From positions 1-25,030 of the forward strand of contig NW_022205280.1 of NCBI RefSeq assembly GCF_008831285.2: a DNA stretch of 25,030 bases. The letters run 5' to 3'. The notes under the pieces were generated by a model. It was not told the DNA's origin, did not search any database, and saw only the letters and a list, made by a program, of their open reading frames with translations. Shown in pieces: positions 1 through 9,469 of this stretch. The DNA comes from Nymphaea colorata. Its lineage: Eukaryota; Streptophyta; Magnoliopsida; Nymphaeales; Nymphaeaceae. Positions within the stretch are counted from its first letter, which is position 1. Each line of letters opens with the position of its first letter. The translations under genes were made by a program, and so were the position numbers.

Positions 1-127
1 CCCAACCCAACCCCAACCCCAACCCCAACCCCAACCCAACCCCAACCCCAACCCCAACCCCAACCCCAACCCCAACCCCAACCCCAACCCCAACCCCAAC
101 CCCAACCCCAACCCAACCCCCAACCCC
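1..127. repeat. left telomere, C4A2 repeats
   Basis: Tandem CCCCAA units run from base 1 to 127, the C-rich strand reading 5' to 3' as expected at a left chromosome end. Most units are C4A2. Variant C3A2 units occur at 1-10, 35-39 and 112-116, and one C5A2 unit at 117-123. C4A2 is the repeat known from Tetrahymena-type ciliates, whereas hypotrichs and Euplotes use C4A4. With the matching tract at the other end it shows that this is a whole macronuclear chromosome. Confidence 0.98.
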
Positions 128-189
128 TATTTTGAGTAGAATATGAATATAAATCGGTAGAATAATGATTGGAAATATGATAACGAGTA
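128..189. other. left subtelomere, non-coding
   Basis: Only 62 bases separate the telomere from the stop codon of the first gene. They hold the sequence ATATGAATAT at 141-150, which recurs in the other subtelomere in the same orientation relative to the telomere. The stretch must also carry the 3' end signals of the minus-strand gene. Confidence 0.6.
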
Positions 190-925
190 TCATTCATAGC
201 TTTAATAATCCGATTCGATAAAGGCCTTCATGTCTCCCATTTCGTTATGCAGATCATCAATATCACAATTTTTGGTGATTATTTTATTCAAAACCTTGAC
301 AGACTCGCTAAGCTCCTTTTTCTTTACCACCAAAAAGTATTTAGAATCCTCCTCCAAGTGATCATCCCGAGAACCCGTCACGATAATCACCCTCTTCGTA
401 TTGTAGTCCACCTATGTCGGTGCTTTAACGACTCACTGTAACAGTCACTACACGATCTCATGTTCTCAGCATTGAAAAAATTGCCCAAGTGAAGACGGTC
501 AAGGATGACCTCGGCAATCTTGAGGTTAAGGGTGGTGTAAAGGAAGAGCTTCACCTTGGGATTGTCGCGAGGGATTGCAGAATAATTTTCATGTTCTTCA
601 CAGAGGTCTTGAGCCGATAGTAAACTCCCATTCCGAACATCTCCTTAACCTTTTCAACCGCGTAGAAAATTCCCTTTGTCTCGATGTCAATCTTGGAAAA
701 TCCTTGCTTTTTCCGGTCGGAAAGCTCGACCAATAGTCCGTCGATTTACCATGCAACGATGATCTGTTCGGATGTCGTTGTGGGTATCGGTCTATTTTTC
801 ACGGCGTCTAGTCTTTTCTTGCTGAAGGACTTTCTGTAGACTCCATATATGACGAGGAGAACTATTGCCGAGAGGATGTAATACTCGGTGAGGGTATCTT
901 AGCAGGGAAGTTGGTCTGATAGCAT
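190..925 (-). CDS. membrane-anchored protein of unknown function
   Basis: Reads from ATG at 925 to TGA at 190-192, about 245 residues, with TAA and TAG read as sense. The N-terminus starts MLSDQLPC and has one hydrophobic segment near residues 16-34 ([14 protein letters not shown]) followed by a basic stretch, so it is probably anchored in a membrane with a soluble C-terminal domain. The rest is mixed alpha/beta in look and ends in a charged helical tail. The frame changes twice, near 571-612 and near 422-436; both changes are repaired by one added base. Short introns (20, 29 or 47 bases with GT..AG ends) can also be drawn but have poor donor sites. I do not recognise the family. It is divergent from the next gene and ends almost at the telomere. 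Confidence 0.7.
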
Positions 926-1188
926 AATATTTATTATATAAAATCGAAGCGGGATGATGATTTTTGGCATCGGATTGATGATCGAATGCCAAATATATGC
1001 AGATTTGAAATAGGTAATATTTGCAGATTAGTTTTGATTTGGAAAAGTTACGGTAGCTCAATTTTCCTTTACAATTGTGGGTAATAATGCTAATAATTTT
1101 ATTTGCTGACACTTGAAACTCGCCATAAAACGGATCCACCTCACGTGTAAGGTTTCGGACGAGTGATAAATAATCCAGAGGAATAAAA
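926..1188. promoter_or_regulatory. divergent intergenic region
   Basis: The gap between the minus-strand gene starting at 925 and the plus-strand gene starting at 1189 or 1373. It is AT-rich, with a TATA-like run near 927-942. I see no gene here. A minus-strand open frame crosses it (792-1139) but it has poor protein character and runs out of frame through the neighbouring gene, so I leave it out. It probably holds promoters for both flanking genes. Confidence 0.4.
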
Positions 1189-1241
1189 ATGGAAAATAAG
1201 CAAGGGTCTAATATATCAAAAGCTGAAGAAGAATAGCTTTT

Positions 1242-1278
1242 GTAATAGGATTTAATGTTTTTAATAAAATTTAATTAG
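1242..1278 (+). other. candidate 37-base intron
   Basis: The segment starts GTAATAGG, ends TTTAATTAG and is very AT-rich. An ATG at 1189 opens a frame (MENKQGSNISKAEEEQLL) that, after removal of these 37 bases, runs in frame into the ATG at 1373 and the coiled-coil gene. The donor, acceptor and phase fit a small ciliate intron. The alternative is that 1189-1372 is 5' leader only. Confidence 0.4.
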
Positions 1279-1372
1279 ATTAAAGTCACACATATACACC
1301 CAATAGAATAAAGCCAATATAAAAACCTTCATCTATAAGTACCCTTGCTCTTCATTCTTAAGAATAAATATA

Positions 1373-1902
1373 ATGAGCAGACTGGAACAACTCCTTGAAA
1401 AGTAGCTAAACAAACCACACAAATACACCCAACTCAAAGAACATCCCTTTCCCTATCTTCAAGATTGCAACCGCCTGGAAATCTTCTAGTTTATCTTTAA
1501 ACTCGAAGCCGAAAACCAACAACTCGCAAAGTAAATCTCCCAGAAATACCCCAAAAAATCTCTATCGCAATGCATGTAAGAACACAAGGCACTCCAAGCC
1601 AAGAAGCGACTCATCGCAATCAATAAAGAAACCATTGAAAAAATGGACATATAAATAAAGGAGAAGCGAGAGTAAGCATAAAGACTAAAGTAAAGAAACG
1701 TTGCTCTGTAAATTGAAAGCCAACAGCTCACATAATCATCCCAAAGATATTAGACAGAACTGATATAGGTCTAAAAGGAAAAACGCTATCTTGAGATGAA
1801 ACTCAAATACAAAAGGATCGATAATCCAAAAACGTGGATCTTTCAGCCATCCTCGCAAACATGTATAAGTAAGTCAAATAGACACTAAACTAGTCCCTTT
1901 GA
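1373..1902 (+). CDS. coiled-coil protein
   Basis: Reads from ATG at 1373 to TGA at 1900-1902, about 177 residues with TAA/TAG as sense. It is rich in Lys, Glu, Gln and Leu with heptad-like spacing over most of its length (for example LEAENQQLAKQIS and later QVQKEKRYLEMKLKYK), so it should form a long coiled coil. The frame changes once, in the A5 run at 1828-1832; after it the C-terminus reads DLSAILANMYKQ and ends at TGA. Without the shift the frame stays open into the next gene, which would give a false fusion. The start may lie at 1189 with a 37-base intron (1242-1278). No family recognised. It lies 74 bases upstream of the channel gene on the same strand. Confidence 0.65.
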
Positions 1903-1976
1903 CTAAGATGATTTATTCTCACATGGGAAAAGGCAACAACTTCTAATATTATTTGAATTTCCATTTATATAAATTA

Positions 1977-4500
1977 ATGATAGAGAATATTTAAGAATAG
2001 TTTGCAGAAACATCGGCTAACGGCCTCCACAATCCGCAAATCCCCGCCAAGATACCCATAGTCCACAGGGAAAGCAAGAAAGGAGGCGCACGCATGAGCT
2101 TCCAGCAAAGAACCTCAGAGAAAAACCTGAGATAGAAGAATTCCAAACTGAAAACATTTAAACCTCAGCCTTCGAAAAAGCCAACTGGGATCTAGCGGTC
2201 GCCAATACAAAGAAAAAAATGAATAGGTACCATAAGGGACAAGAAATCAGTTGCGATGTAGATTTGGAGCATTTCAAAATATATGGACCTGGCATTTATC
2301 TCTTCTTCTCTTTTTTAAAAAACGTAACCGTCATCTTTTTCCTCATGTCTATAGTCCAGCTCATCCCTATCATGTACAACTATATTGCGGGAAACGGACT
2401 TTCCACGTTGACAATCTCATTGAATTACTACTTTGCAAAACAACCATAGCAGCTTTTTCAACCAGTACATCCTCATCCCCCTCTCAGGATAAACTCATCA
2501 ATGTTGTCTCTGATATGTTCTGCATCTTCATCTTCATCGTCTTTTACTTCTTCTGGCTGATAGAGGAAACCAACTTACTGAAGAGGTCAGGAAAGAAGTC
2601 AAATTGAAGAGCTATACTGTTGTGGAACTCATCGATCCTCCTACAAGGCAAAAGAAGAAGATATTCGCAATTATATGAGCCAATTCGGCAAAATCGTCGA
2701 AATTGCACCAGTCAAGGACTATGATGAATCCATCAGTCTATCAAAGACCATCTATGACCTTTAAGTGGAAGTGAAGGAACTTGAACTTAAACATGAGAAG
2801 AACCGGATCCATGCTTGCAGGAAAAGATAAAAGAAAAGAAATAAGAAATAGATGAAGTATACAAAGAGCTTGTTCTTTACTAAGACGATATCAAGGAAGA
2901 AACATTGAAATACTATGTTACTTTTTCCACTATTGAAGAGAGGAAAACGCTATAAAGGCCTTATAGCCATACAAGAGCACAAGTTGTGACTGTTGTGCAG
3001 ACATGCCTCCTCAAAACTTGCTCCTACTAGGGTAAAAAGTTCGAGTATAAGCCTGCCACACCGAGCCAGGTGAGATCATATGGTAAAATCAACACGTAAC
3101 ATGGAAAACACGTTGGATTCGCGCTTTGGTTCAATTCGTTTGCTTGCTGCAGTAATAGCTATCGGTTTTTTGGTGATTTCTTTTATGAACATCCTGGCTC
3201 CTCCCTCTGCAACCTCAGTTGATACCTCATCTTACACCTCAACTTCCATCCAATCTGTCACGAATACCACCATCGTGCAATCCTGGTGCATAAGCAACCA
3301 AGCCTCAGTCCTGACGACAAGCGACTCAGCTCTCTATAATCTTTGCTGGGGGTATATTCAAAAATATTTCATCAAAATTGCAATCACAATCGGTATTGCC
3401 TTTGCAGTCATCATCATTAAGGCTGTCATCAAGGTAGTCGTTGTTTATTTGGCCAAATTCCAAAGATATAATCTCATACCGAGCAATCGAAAGATATAAC
3501 TCAAAATCTTTTGGTTACTTATCTTTGCACCACAGTCCTTATCACTTTTTTGGTACTTTTTTGTTATATAGCTTCAAGCCCAATTCGGAAACGTTTCCTT
3601 TAAAAACCTTATCTCATACTTCATCAATAGCGACTACCTTAATGACAATCTTAGCAAATTGAGCACATACGACGACTTCATATCCGACTGGTATTCTAAC
3701 ATCGGCTACCAAATCTTCATCACTTGGGTCATCATGATCATCCATCCTTCACTGACCATGCCGATTGCACATTTTCTGATCGAAGCATTCAAGGAATGGC
3801 AGGCTAAGAGTCAGTAGGTCCAAGCTAAAATGGAAAAGAAAATGTAGCCAATTTAATTCTAGATTTAAGACAACTATGCAAACATAATGATGATTATTTT
3901 TGTCAGTCTTGGCCTCTCACCTGGCATGCCTCTGATCACCATCGTTTCCTTCTTCGTGCTTTTGTTCCGATATCTCTATCTGAAGTATATCTTCATCAGG
4001 TATTGCAAAGTTCCCAAGGCTTATGATGAAGCTTTGGACATCAAGGTGTCAGGATTGATTCCCTATGGAGTTTGCATCCATTTCATGCTTGGAATTTGGA
4101 TGTTTGGAGTGACATCGATATTCAATTCCAACAGCTCTACATTCTAATAATGGGTCAATAGTCTCAACTATTCATTCATCAAGCAAATAGCCTTTATCCT
4201 TGCCAAAATGCTAAGCACTTGGTATTACTCAGCTTTCTTTTTCTTGGTCTTGGCAATGTTCTTCTTCAAGCTGATCATCTTCAACCTAATCGCGAAAAAT
4301 ATCATGAAAGATACGAAAGATATCGATGTGATAAAGATTAGATCCAACGGCGATGGTAGTGAAGACATCCTCAACATGTCTACCAAAAGTATATGCGATT
4401 CATATAAAATTAAAACAATCCTGACTATACTTAAGTCCTGTCGATTATGCACAAAAAAAGAAAATTTGTCGTTCGTGTAAAAGATATGGACAGCACATGA
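1977..4500 (+). CDS. OSCA/TMEM63-type cation channel
   Basis: A multi-pass membrane protein of about 840 residues, starting MIENIQEQFAE. After a basic cytosolic N-terminus come hydrophobic helices (VTVIFFLMSIVQLIPIMYNY near 2310-2380; MFCIFIFIVFYFFWL near 2515-2560), then a cytosolic loop with an RRM-like strand (YYVTFSTIEERKTL near 2910-2955) and the family signature 'PS..EIIW.N' near 3058-3088. Then follow a run of transmembrane helices with a conserved-looking segment ANIMMIIFVSLGLSPGMPL (3878-3934). This order matches the OSCA/TMEM63 family of mechanically gated, Ca2+-permeable channels; the function is inferred. Seven frame breaks lie in 2110-3105 (near 2120, 2450, 2580, 2645, 2818, 3066, 3098); 3105 to about 4430 has none. 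A last shift near 4430 ends it at TGA 4498-4500; without it the frame runs to TGA 4613-4615 and overlaps the convergent gene. Confidence 0.8.
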
Positions 4501-4570
4501 TCTTAATAATTTTTTTATGATAAGATAGATGATAATCATTGTATATTCAAATACAAAAACCATTGTTTTT

Positions 4571-6548
4571 TCATTTTTTCGGTTTAACTTTTATACGTTT
4601 TTCGATAGATAATGACGAGGTATGTTCCTATTCCTAGTTTTCCTTTATCTACGTTACTTTTTTTTCATTTTTATTACGTGATTTACTAAAGATATTGCGC
4701 TCATTCAAGGTCTAGTTTTTGGTTAGCAAGTATTATTCTTTCATTTTTACCTTTATCTTTTAAAAAACGGCATATCCTATATTTTTTAATTTTGCTTGAA
4801 TGTTCAGCACAAAGGCAGGATTATTGGATATCACTTCAAGAGCCTATGCCTATAGAGGAGGATTGCTAATCAATCGATTAGTCTTCAACAATTTTTCATC
4901 TCTTTTTCGAGTGTCTTGACCAAAAGGGGATAATCGGTCGAATATACTTATTTCTATTCTTGACTGAACTTGAAGGCTCTTCATTTTCATTCAAAAAGGT
5001 CTTCAGATGCTCATCCAAAAAGCCCTCACAAACCAAGTAGAAGATAGTTATCATGAAAGTGGAAACTATTTTCACTTGATCCGAATACTCAGGTTGGGTT
5101 TTCAGCTTTTAAAGCCTTGACATCCACTTGTATGCAAAGATTCTACACATAATGTCATAGCAAAGTAAGACGCATTATGTCTATTGATCGAAAACAACCA
5201 AGACTTACTTGAAGGGGTGAAGTCTAATGATGCCAGTTTAGATGATTTTCGATGGAAGTTTGGGGTGTGAGTTGTGGATGAAAGCGTTATTCATAATACC
5301 AAGGCTGAAGTTTTCCATCTTTGCGAGAAGAATTCAGTTTTCGTGATAAATGAGGTAAAAGTTTCAATGAATTTGGTCAAAATTGTTTCAAAACCGTGAA
5401 GAAGAAACTATATATTTTTTGGAAACATCATCTGCTATTGGTAAGTAAGTTGCTCCTTGAATTATTTTTAACTGCTATTCAGTTCATTGTTGATGAGGAA
5501 TTGGAAGTGTTACTTTATCACTTTGACCTCTTGACCATGGCTGAAACAGTTGAGAAGGTTGCTTTTCTATACAGCCTCTAAAATATTCAGTCTGTCATCG
5601 AAATAATTCCAAAGCTTAGCCTCATCCATTTTGAATTTCCCAAGAGTGACTTCAGCTTTTGATTTGTAATACTTTTCCACCTGATGCGGATAGTCTTGCA
5701 TTAGAATTTTGAGCCTGTTTTGATAGTGTTTCTTGGCAAAGGCAGGCAAAAAGAGAGAAAAATATACGACATAAGCCATGATTCTAAATTTCCTTTTGAG
5801 TCTTCCGTTCGATTTACCCCTTTTCTATTTTTACCTTTCGACGCGTCGATATGGTCGGAACTCAGTTTTTCATCCCTTCCTCTGGGAGAGTCATTTTTTA
5901 AAGACTGTCTATTTTACATTTGAAGAATGGAATTGACTAGTTTAATTTGAGATTTATCCATGAAAATACTGTTGCTGTCCTGTCTTCTGAGGGCATCCTT
6001 ATCCGTGTTTCTTTGATAGCGTGAGAGCGTTGGTACTTCTGTGGAATTTCTAATGGATTCATTGGATGCAAGGTATACTGACTGTTTATAACGATGCAGT
6101 TTTTGAATCTCGGGGGATATCTGGTCCTGGTCTTCAGTCTTAAGCCTATGAACCATTTTTTTGTCATCGATGAGGCAAATTTTTCTTCTCAACCGGTCGA
6201 TTTCATCTTTAAGATGATTCATATCCCTATCCTCGCGCATCCTCCTCTGCCGAACATACTCGGAGGCCTATATCTCAGCGATTTTGTTATAAATTTTAGG
6301 CAGAATGATGGATTTGTTTAAAGTGGACTCAAGGTCAATGCCAAGGTTGGTAAATTGATCATACCTGTTTTCCTTTAAGCTTTTGTCTAATTGATTCGCG
6401 TGCCTTCTCATGGATGTTTTCTTCTAAGAATTATTATAGTCTTGGAATAAATGCTTAAATAAATAATTTCCATCGTGATATGGTCGCAAGGCTTGGATGC
6501 TAACTTTAAATCAGAAATTAGATCGTTGATATAAAAGCGAGGGGAAAT
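4571..6548 (-). CDS. unrecognised protein with coiled-coil segments, 5' end unresolved
   Basis: Reads down to TGA at 4571-4573, about 615 residues from the first in-frame ATG at 6411. Good coding character continues upstream of that ATG (HDGNYLFKHLFQDYNNSQ) to an acceptor-like TTTTAG at 6549-6554, so a first exon is probably missing. The N-terminal third is charged (MREDRDMNHLKDEIDRLRRK near 6180-6240), the middle is helical (YHQ/KYYKSKAEVTLGKFKMDEAKLW), and a hydrophobic segment lies near 5025-5065 (VSTFMITIFYLVCEGF). The tail is Lys-rich. Frame breaks lie near 6490, 5790, 5322, 4975 and 4890, all repaired by one added base. I do not recognise the family. It is tail-to-tail with the channel gene and divergent from the plus-strand genes that follow. 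Confidence 0.6.
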
Positions 6549-6723
6549 CTAAAAGAAAAGTTAAAAAAGTAATTGAGAAGAAAAATGGAAAATGAAAATA
6601 GTAAACTATTTGCTTTATGATAAAGAATTACATCAAATTTCAGCTTTGATATACTAAAATCGTGGGAGTTTCGCATGCATTAATTTAAAAGTGCTCAATT
6701 TAATTATTATCCTGAAGCCCAAA
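6549..6723. other. T/A-rich gap, possible intron and promoter
   Basis: On the minus strand this stretch is a pyrimidine-rich run ending in TTTTAG at 6549-6554, which looks like the 3' end of an intron of the gene below it. I could not find a convincing first exon. It may also carry the divergent promoter for the plus-strand genes. Confidence 0.35.
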
Positions 6724-6876
6724 ATGTCCCAAAAACCATCCAACCACCTCCAAAAGGTTCGATTCATAGTGAATGAAGCCCCTTCAGCGCCATCATGCGA
6801 ACACATATTGTTTACTCCTGACCAAAAACGAAGAAAATCACTTTTCCATGACGTTAGATAAAATTGCATAGGCTGG
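6724..6876 (+). CDS. possible short gene or first exon
   Basis: ATG at 6724 opens a frame beginning MSQKPSNHLQKVRFIVNEAP that has reasonable protein character for about 45-50 codons, then becomes AT-rich. A GT..TTTAG segment (6877-6948) could be an intron, but splicing it out does not enter the frame of the coiled-coil gene at 6965, which has a TGA just upstream of its ATG. Other frames on both strands are also open here, so this may be chance. I cannot assign a function. Confidence 0.25.
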
Positions 6877-6964
6877 GTTTAGACTAATAAAAAATTGTTG
6901 ACATTCCCGATATTTTAAACTATCTATTTGTCTTTTCCTCTTATTTAGTTGAATAAAATATATC

Positions 6965-7709
6965 ATGACCAGCAGGTTCGAGTACAACTTCACACGCTAA
7001 AGCTAGTTCGAATAACTGAAGGATCGAAATCGCGAACTCGAAGAAGAGAATAACCTTCTCAAACAATCCCTGGAAGAATTGATAAAAGTCAACAATGAAC
7101 TCACGGAATCCATCGAGGAACTTAATAATGGCAATCACTACAACCAGAATCACGAGGACATAGAGGAGAGGTTCGAGATGCTTATCGACTAGAATAGAAA
7201 TCTCAGATAGCAACTCGAAAGCGAAATGGATCGAAATAAAAATAAAAAATCAGTCATTGAGGATGATAACCAGACAGAAAACCTAGTCAACGTGCTCTAG
7301 TAACTCATTGAATCCTTTAAAAACATCGAAATTAAATATGAATCCCAGATCAGCTAACTCGAACAGACCATATAGGCAAATCAAAATGAATATGCGTCAC
7401 GGCTGATGAAAGTTGAACAGGAACTTACCAGCAAAATTGGAACCATCGAAGCATTGACCATACAACTGAAGAGAAAGGACGAGACTTTGGAATCGATTTC
7501 TATGAAATTTAGCAAAATTGAACAACACAGCAACAACAAAATAGGAATCAAAATGTAAACAAAGGTGGCAAGATACAGGATGCGATATCAAGAAACTATA
7601 AAGCAAGATTGAGAGCATCAACAAAAGTCTATAAGAGAAGGAAAAAGTTATCAAGCTTTACGAAACCTTGATCAACAATCTCAAAGGTAAAATAATGGAA
7701 AAATATTGA
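6965..7709 (+). CDS. long coiled-coil protein
   Basis: Reads from ATG at 6965 to TGA at 7707-7709, about 249 residues, starting MTSRFEYNFTR. Almost the whole length has heptad character, with strings such as LKDRNRELEEENNLLKQSLE and, near the end, SINKSLQEKEKVIKLYETLI. No membrane segment or enzyme motif is visible, so a structural or scaffolding role is likely but unproven. Two frame breaks, near 7525-7545 and 7575-7590, are each repaired by one added base. It lies 36 bases upstream of the macro-domain-like gene. The GGTAAAAT at 7686-7693 could be a splice donor joining the two into one protein, but the phases do not match without a further shift. Confidence 0.7.
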
Positions 7710-7745
7710 TTTGATTATTTATCTGATTTAACCGAACATATCATC

Positions 7746-8521
7746 ATGCCTTTTGAATTATTGACCATTGATGTTCGTATAATTATCATCATAAGCGGCA
7801 TTAAATAATATCTTTGCCAGTATGGGATCTGTAACAACAAAGCAAAAGAAAAGGAAATTGCCTTTTCCACAAAGGCCATACTTCAACCTGAAAAATACGA
7901 AAAAATGAGCTTTTACTTCTCGACTGAAAATCTATTGAGAATCGATGCCGATTGCCTTCTTATATATTGCGACGAAAAAAGGAACCTTTGCAAGAATACC
8001 TATCTTAGCCAGGTTGGAAAATCTGAAACGAGAAAAATAAGTGAATTCGCTGAAGCATATCTGCAAAATACCAAACGAAAGCTATTGGTTGGGTAAGCTT
8101 TAATATTCCCGATATCAGTCCCTACTCTAAGGTTCAAAAATGTTTGCTTGGTTTGTCTTAAGATATGGGACGGACATGAAAAAATCCAATTAAACCTATA
8201 GAAAATCGTGGAGAATATGTTCAAATAACTGTAGAAAGCTAATATTCAATCAATCGCGCTAACAGAGTTCAACGAGTAATTTGGCATTCCGACCCAAATC
8301 GGGTGCAAGGTGATAGTGGATGGTTATAACGGTGTAAGGAATGGCTAAAGATTGTGACATTCATATGCAATGATATCAGTACGCAGACCTATTACATGAA
8401 AAAGATCAAACATGACGAAAATGGAAAACTGCCATAACGAATTAAGTTGAAGTAAACAAGTAAATCGGTAATCAAGATAGTCGAGAGATTCAGTCGGTTC
8501 TAATTATTATTGAGTAATTGA
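7746..8521 (+). CDS. degenerate macro-domain protein
   Basis: Reads from ATG at 7746 to TGA at 8519-8521, about 259 residues. From near residue 53 the order of elements follows a macro (ADP-ribose-binding) domain: an opening strand MSFYFSTENLLRIDADCLLI, a strand before the middle loop (KRKLLVGQALIFPI), a helix LQKIVENMFKQLQKANI, then SIALTEFNEQFGIPTQIGCK in place of the usual 'SIAFP.IGTG..G.P', and a last strand EWLKIVTFICNDIS. The Gly-rich ligand loop and the early Asn are not conserved, so ADP-ribose binding may be lost. One frame break near 8335-8342. The family call is from pattern only. Downstream of the coiled-coil gene and convergent with the next gene. Confidence 0.6.
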
Positions 8522-8701
8522 TTTATTAGTTCTTATTTATCCTTTTAATTTATCAATACAAAGCAAAAAATATGATGAAAAAGATGATTTGGCTTTAAGA
8601 ACTCATAATGGCTGGATCATCAAGATAGACATATTAATAATGACATTTTGAACATAATGACTGTTTAAGTAAAATTGAATGGCTAAAATTATGATATTTG
8701 A
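8522..8701. other. convergent intergenic gap
   Basis: AT-rich 180 bases between two convergent genes. No open frame with protein character was seen. It should hold the 3' end signals of both. Confidence 0.5.
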
Positions 8702-9390
8702 TCAATTTAGCTCTTCCTCATTCTCCACAGATGTATTATGAATTGAGCTTACTTTTCCTCCACCTAATAGCAATAAATTTTATCCATAATCTAGATTCCT
8801 TTTCTTGAAAAAGCTTCTGAGCATCTTCATTTTTTTCGGCGATCGTTTTTCAAGCCTATCCTTCATCTATTCAAACTTTTTCTGATGATCCTTTATGTTC
8901 AATCTTTACATAAGGTCGCTCTTCATTGCGGCTAACTTTATGAATAGCTTTGCATTTTCCTCCATGATTTTACTTTTTTCCTGCTTCTTGAAATATCCTT
9001 CAGATTTATGATTATCCCTCTTTCTACTTTCGCCAAAAGACCTTTCGTCTTGGCATACAGAGCTATCGATTTATGGGATTTTCTCTGGAACTTTAGACTT
9101 ATACTTGGGAAGGGATGCATCGATCAACTTATTTCTGAGCAGCTAATTTTAATAATCGATCTGATGCTGAAGCGACTTTTGCTTTCTTTGCAAATCCTTC
9201 TATTTATTCTTCAAATGCAACACCATGTAATTTTTATTTTCATGCTCCTGGAATGCATGATTTTTATATGTGTGACTTTTTTCACGATAGATGGTATTTA
9301 AACGTCGAATGTGATTGATTCTTTCTGTTCTACGTCCCACATGTTGAGAAGGTTGGTCTGGTTTGCGTCAAAGTTTAGGTTTTGCTTCAT
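8702..9390 (-). CDS. charged coiled-coil protein
   Basis: Reads from ATG at 9390 to TGA at 8702-8704, about 230 residues, starting MKQNLNFDANQTNLLNMWDV. The body is strongly charged and helical (LKNKQKDLQRKQKSLQHQID near 9130-9190; later IMEENAKLFIKLAAMKSDLM and a basic KDRLEKRSPKKMKMLRSFFK), ending in an acidic tail. The single frame break sits in the T3/A3 run near 9299-9304. After it the frame is open for 195 codons with nine or more TAA/TAG codons read as sense. No family recognised; a cytoskeletal or scaffold role is a guess. It lies 79 bases downstream of the giant gene on the same strand. Confidence 0.7.
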
Positions 9391-9469
9391 TAAAGTTATT
9401 AAAATTATTGTAATATTAATCAGAATGTGAAATGGTCATAATAAGCAAATATTTAGGTGGGTTTAAAGA

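Noticed and set aside
1-127. CRISPR-like or satellite array
   Set aside because: The repeat is a pure telomere repeat at the chromosome end, matched by its complement at the other end.
571-620. 47-base intron with GTGAAG donor in the first gene
   Set aside because: The same one-base shift recurs in all genes, including places with no room for an intron, and the donor is poor; a single missing base is simpler.
792-1139. Minus-strand open frame of 115 codons
   Set aside because: It overlaps the first gene out of frame, with odd composition, and ends with no link to neighbours.
1373-2450. Fusion of the coiled-coil gene with the channel gene through one open frame
   Set aside because: A one-base shift in the A5 run at 1828-1832 gives a natural C-terminus with TGA at 1900-1902, and a separate ATG at 1977 starts the channel gene. 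The bridging frame has poor protein character.
4225-4563. Minus-strand open frame of 112 codons
   Set aside because: Antisense to the well-supported C-terminal part of the channel gene.
6654-6869. Minus-strand open frame of 71 codons, possible first exon of the gene at 4571-6548
   Set aside because: No donor site in the right phase links it to the TTTTAG acceptor at 6549, and its composition is unlike the gene.
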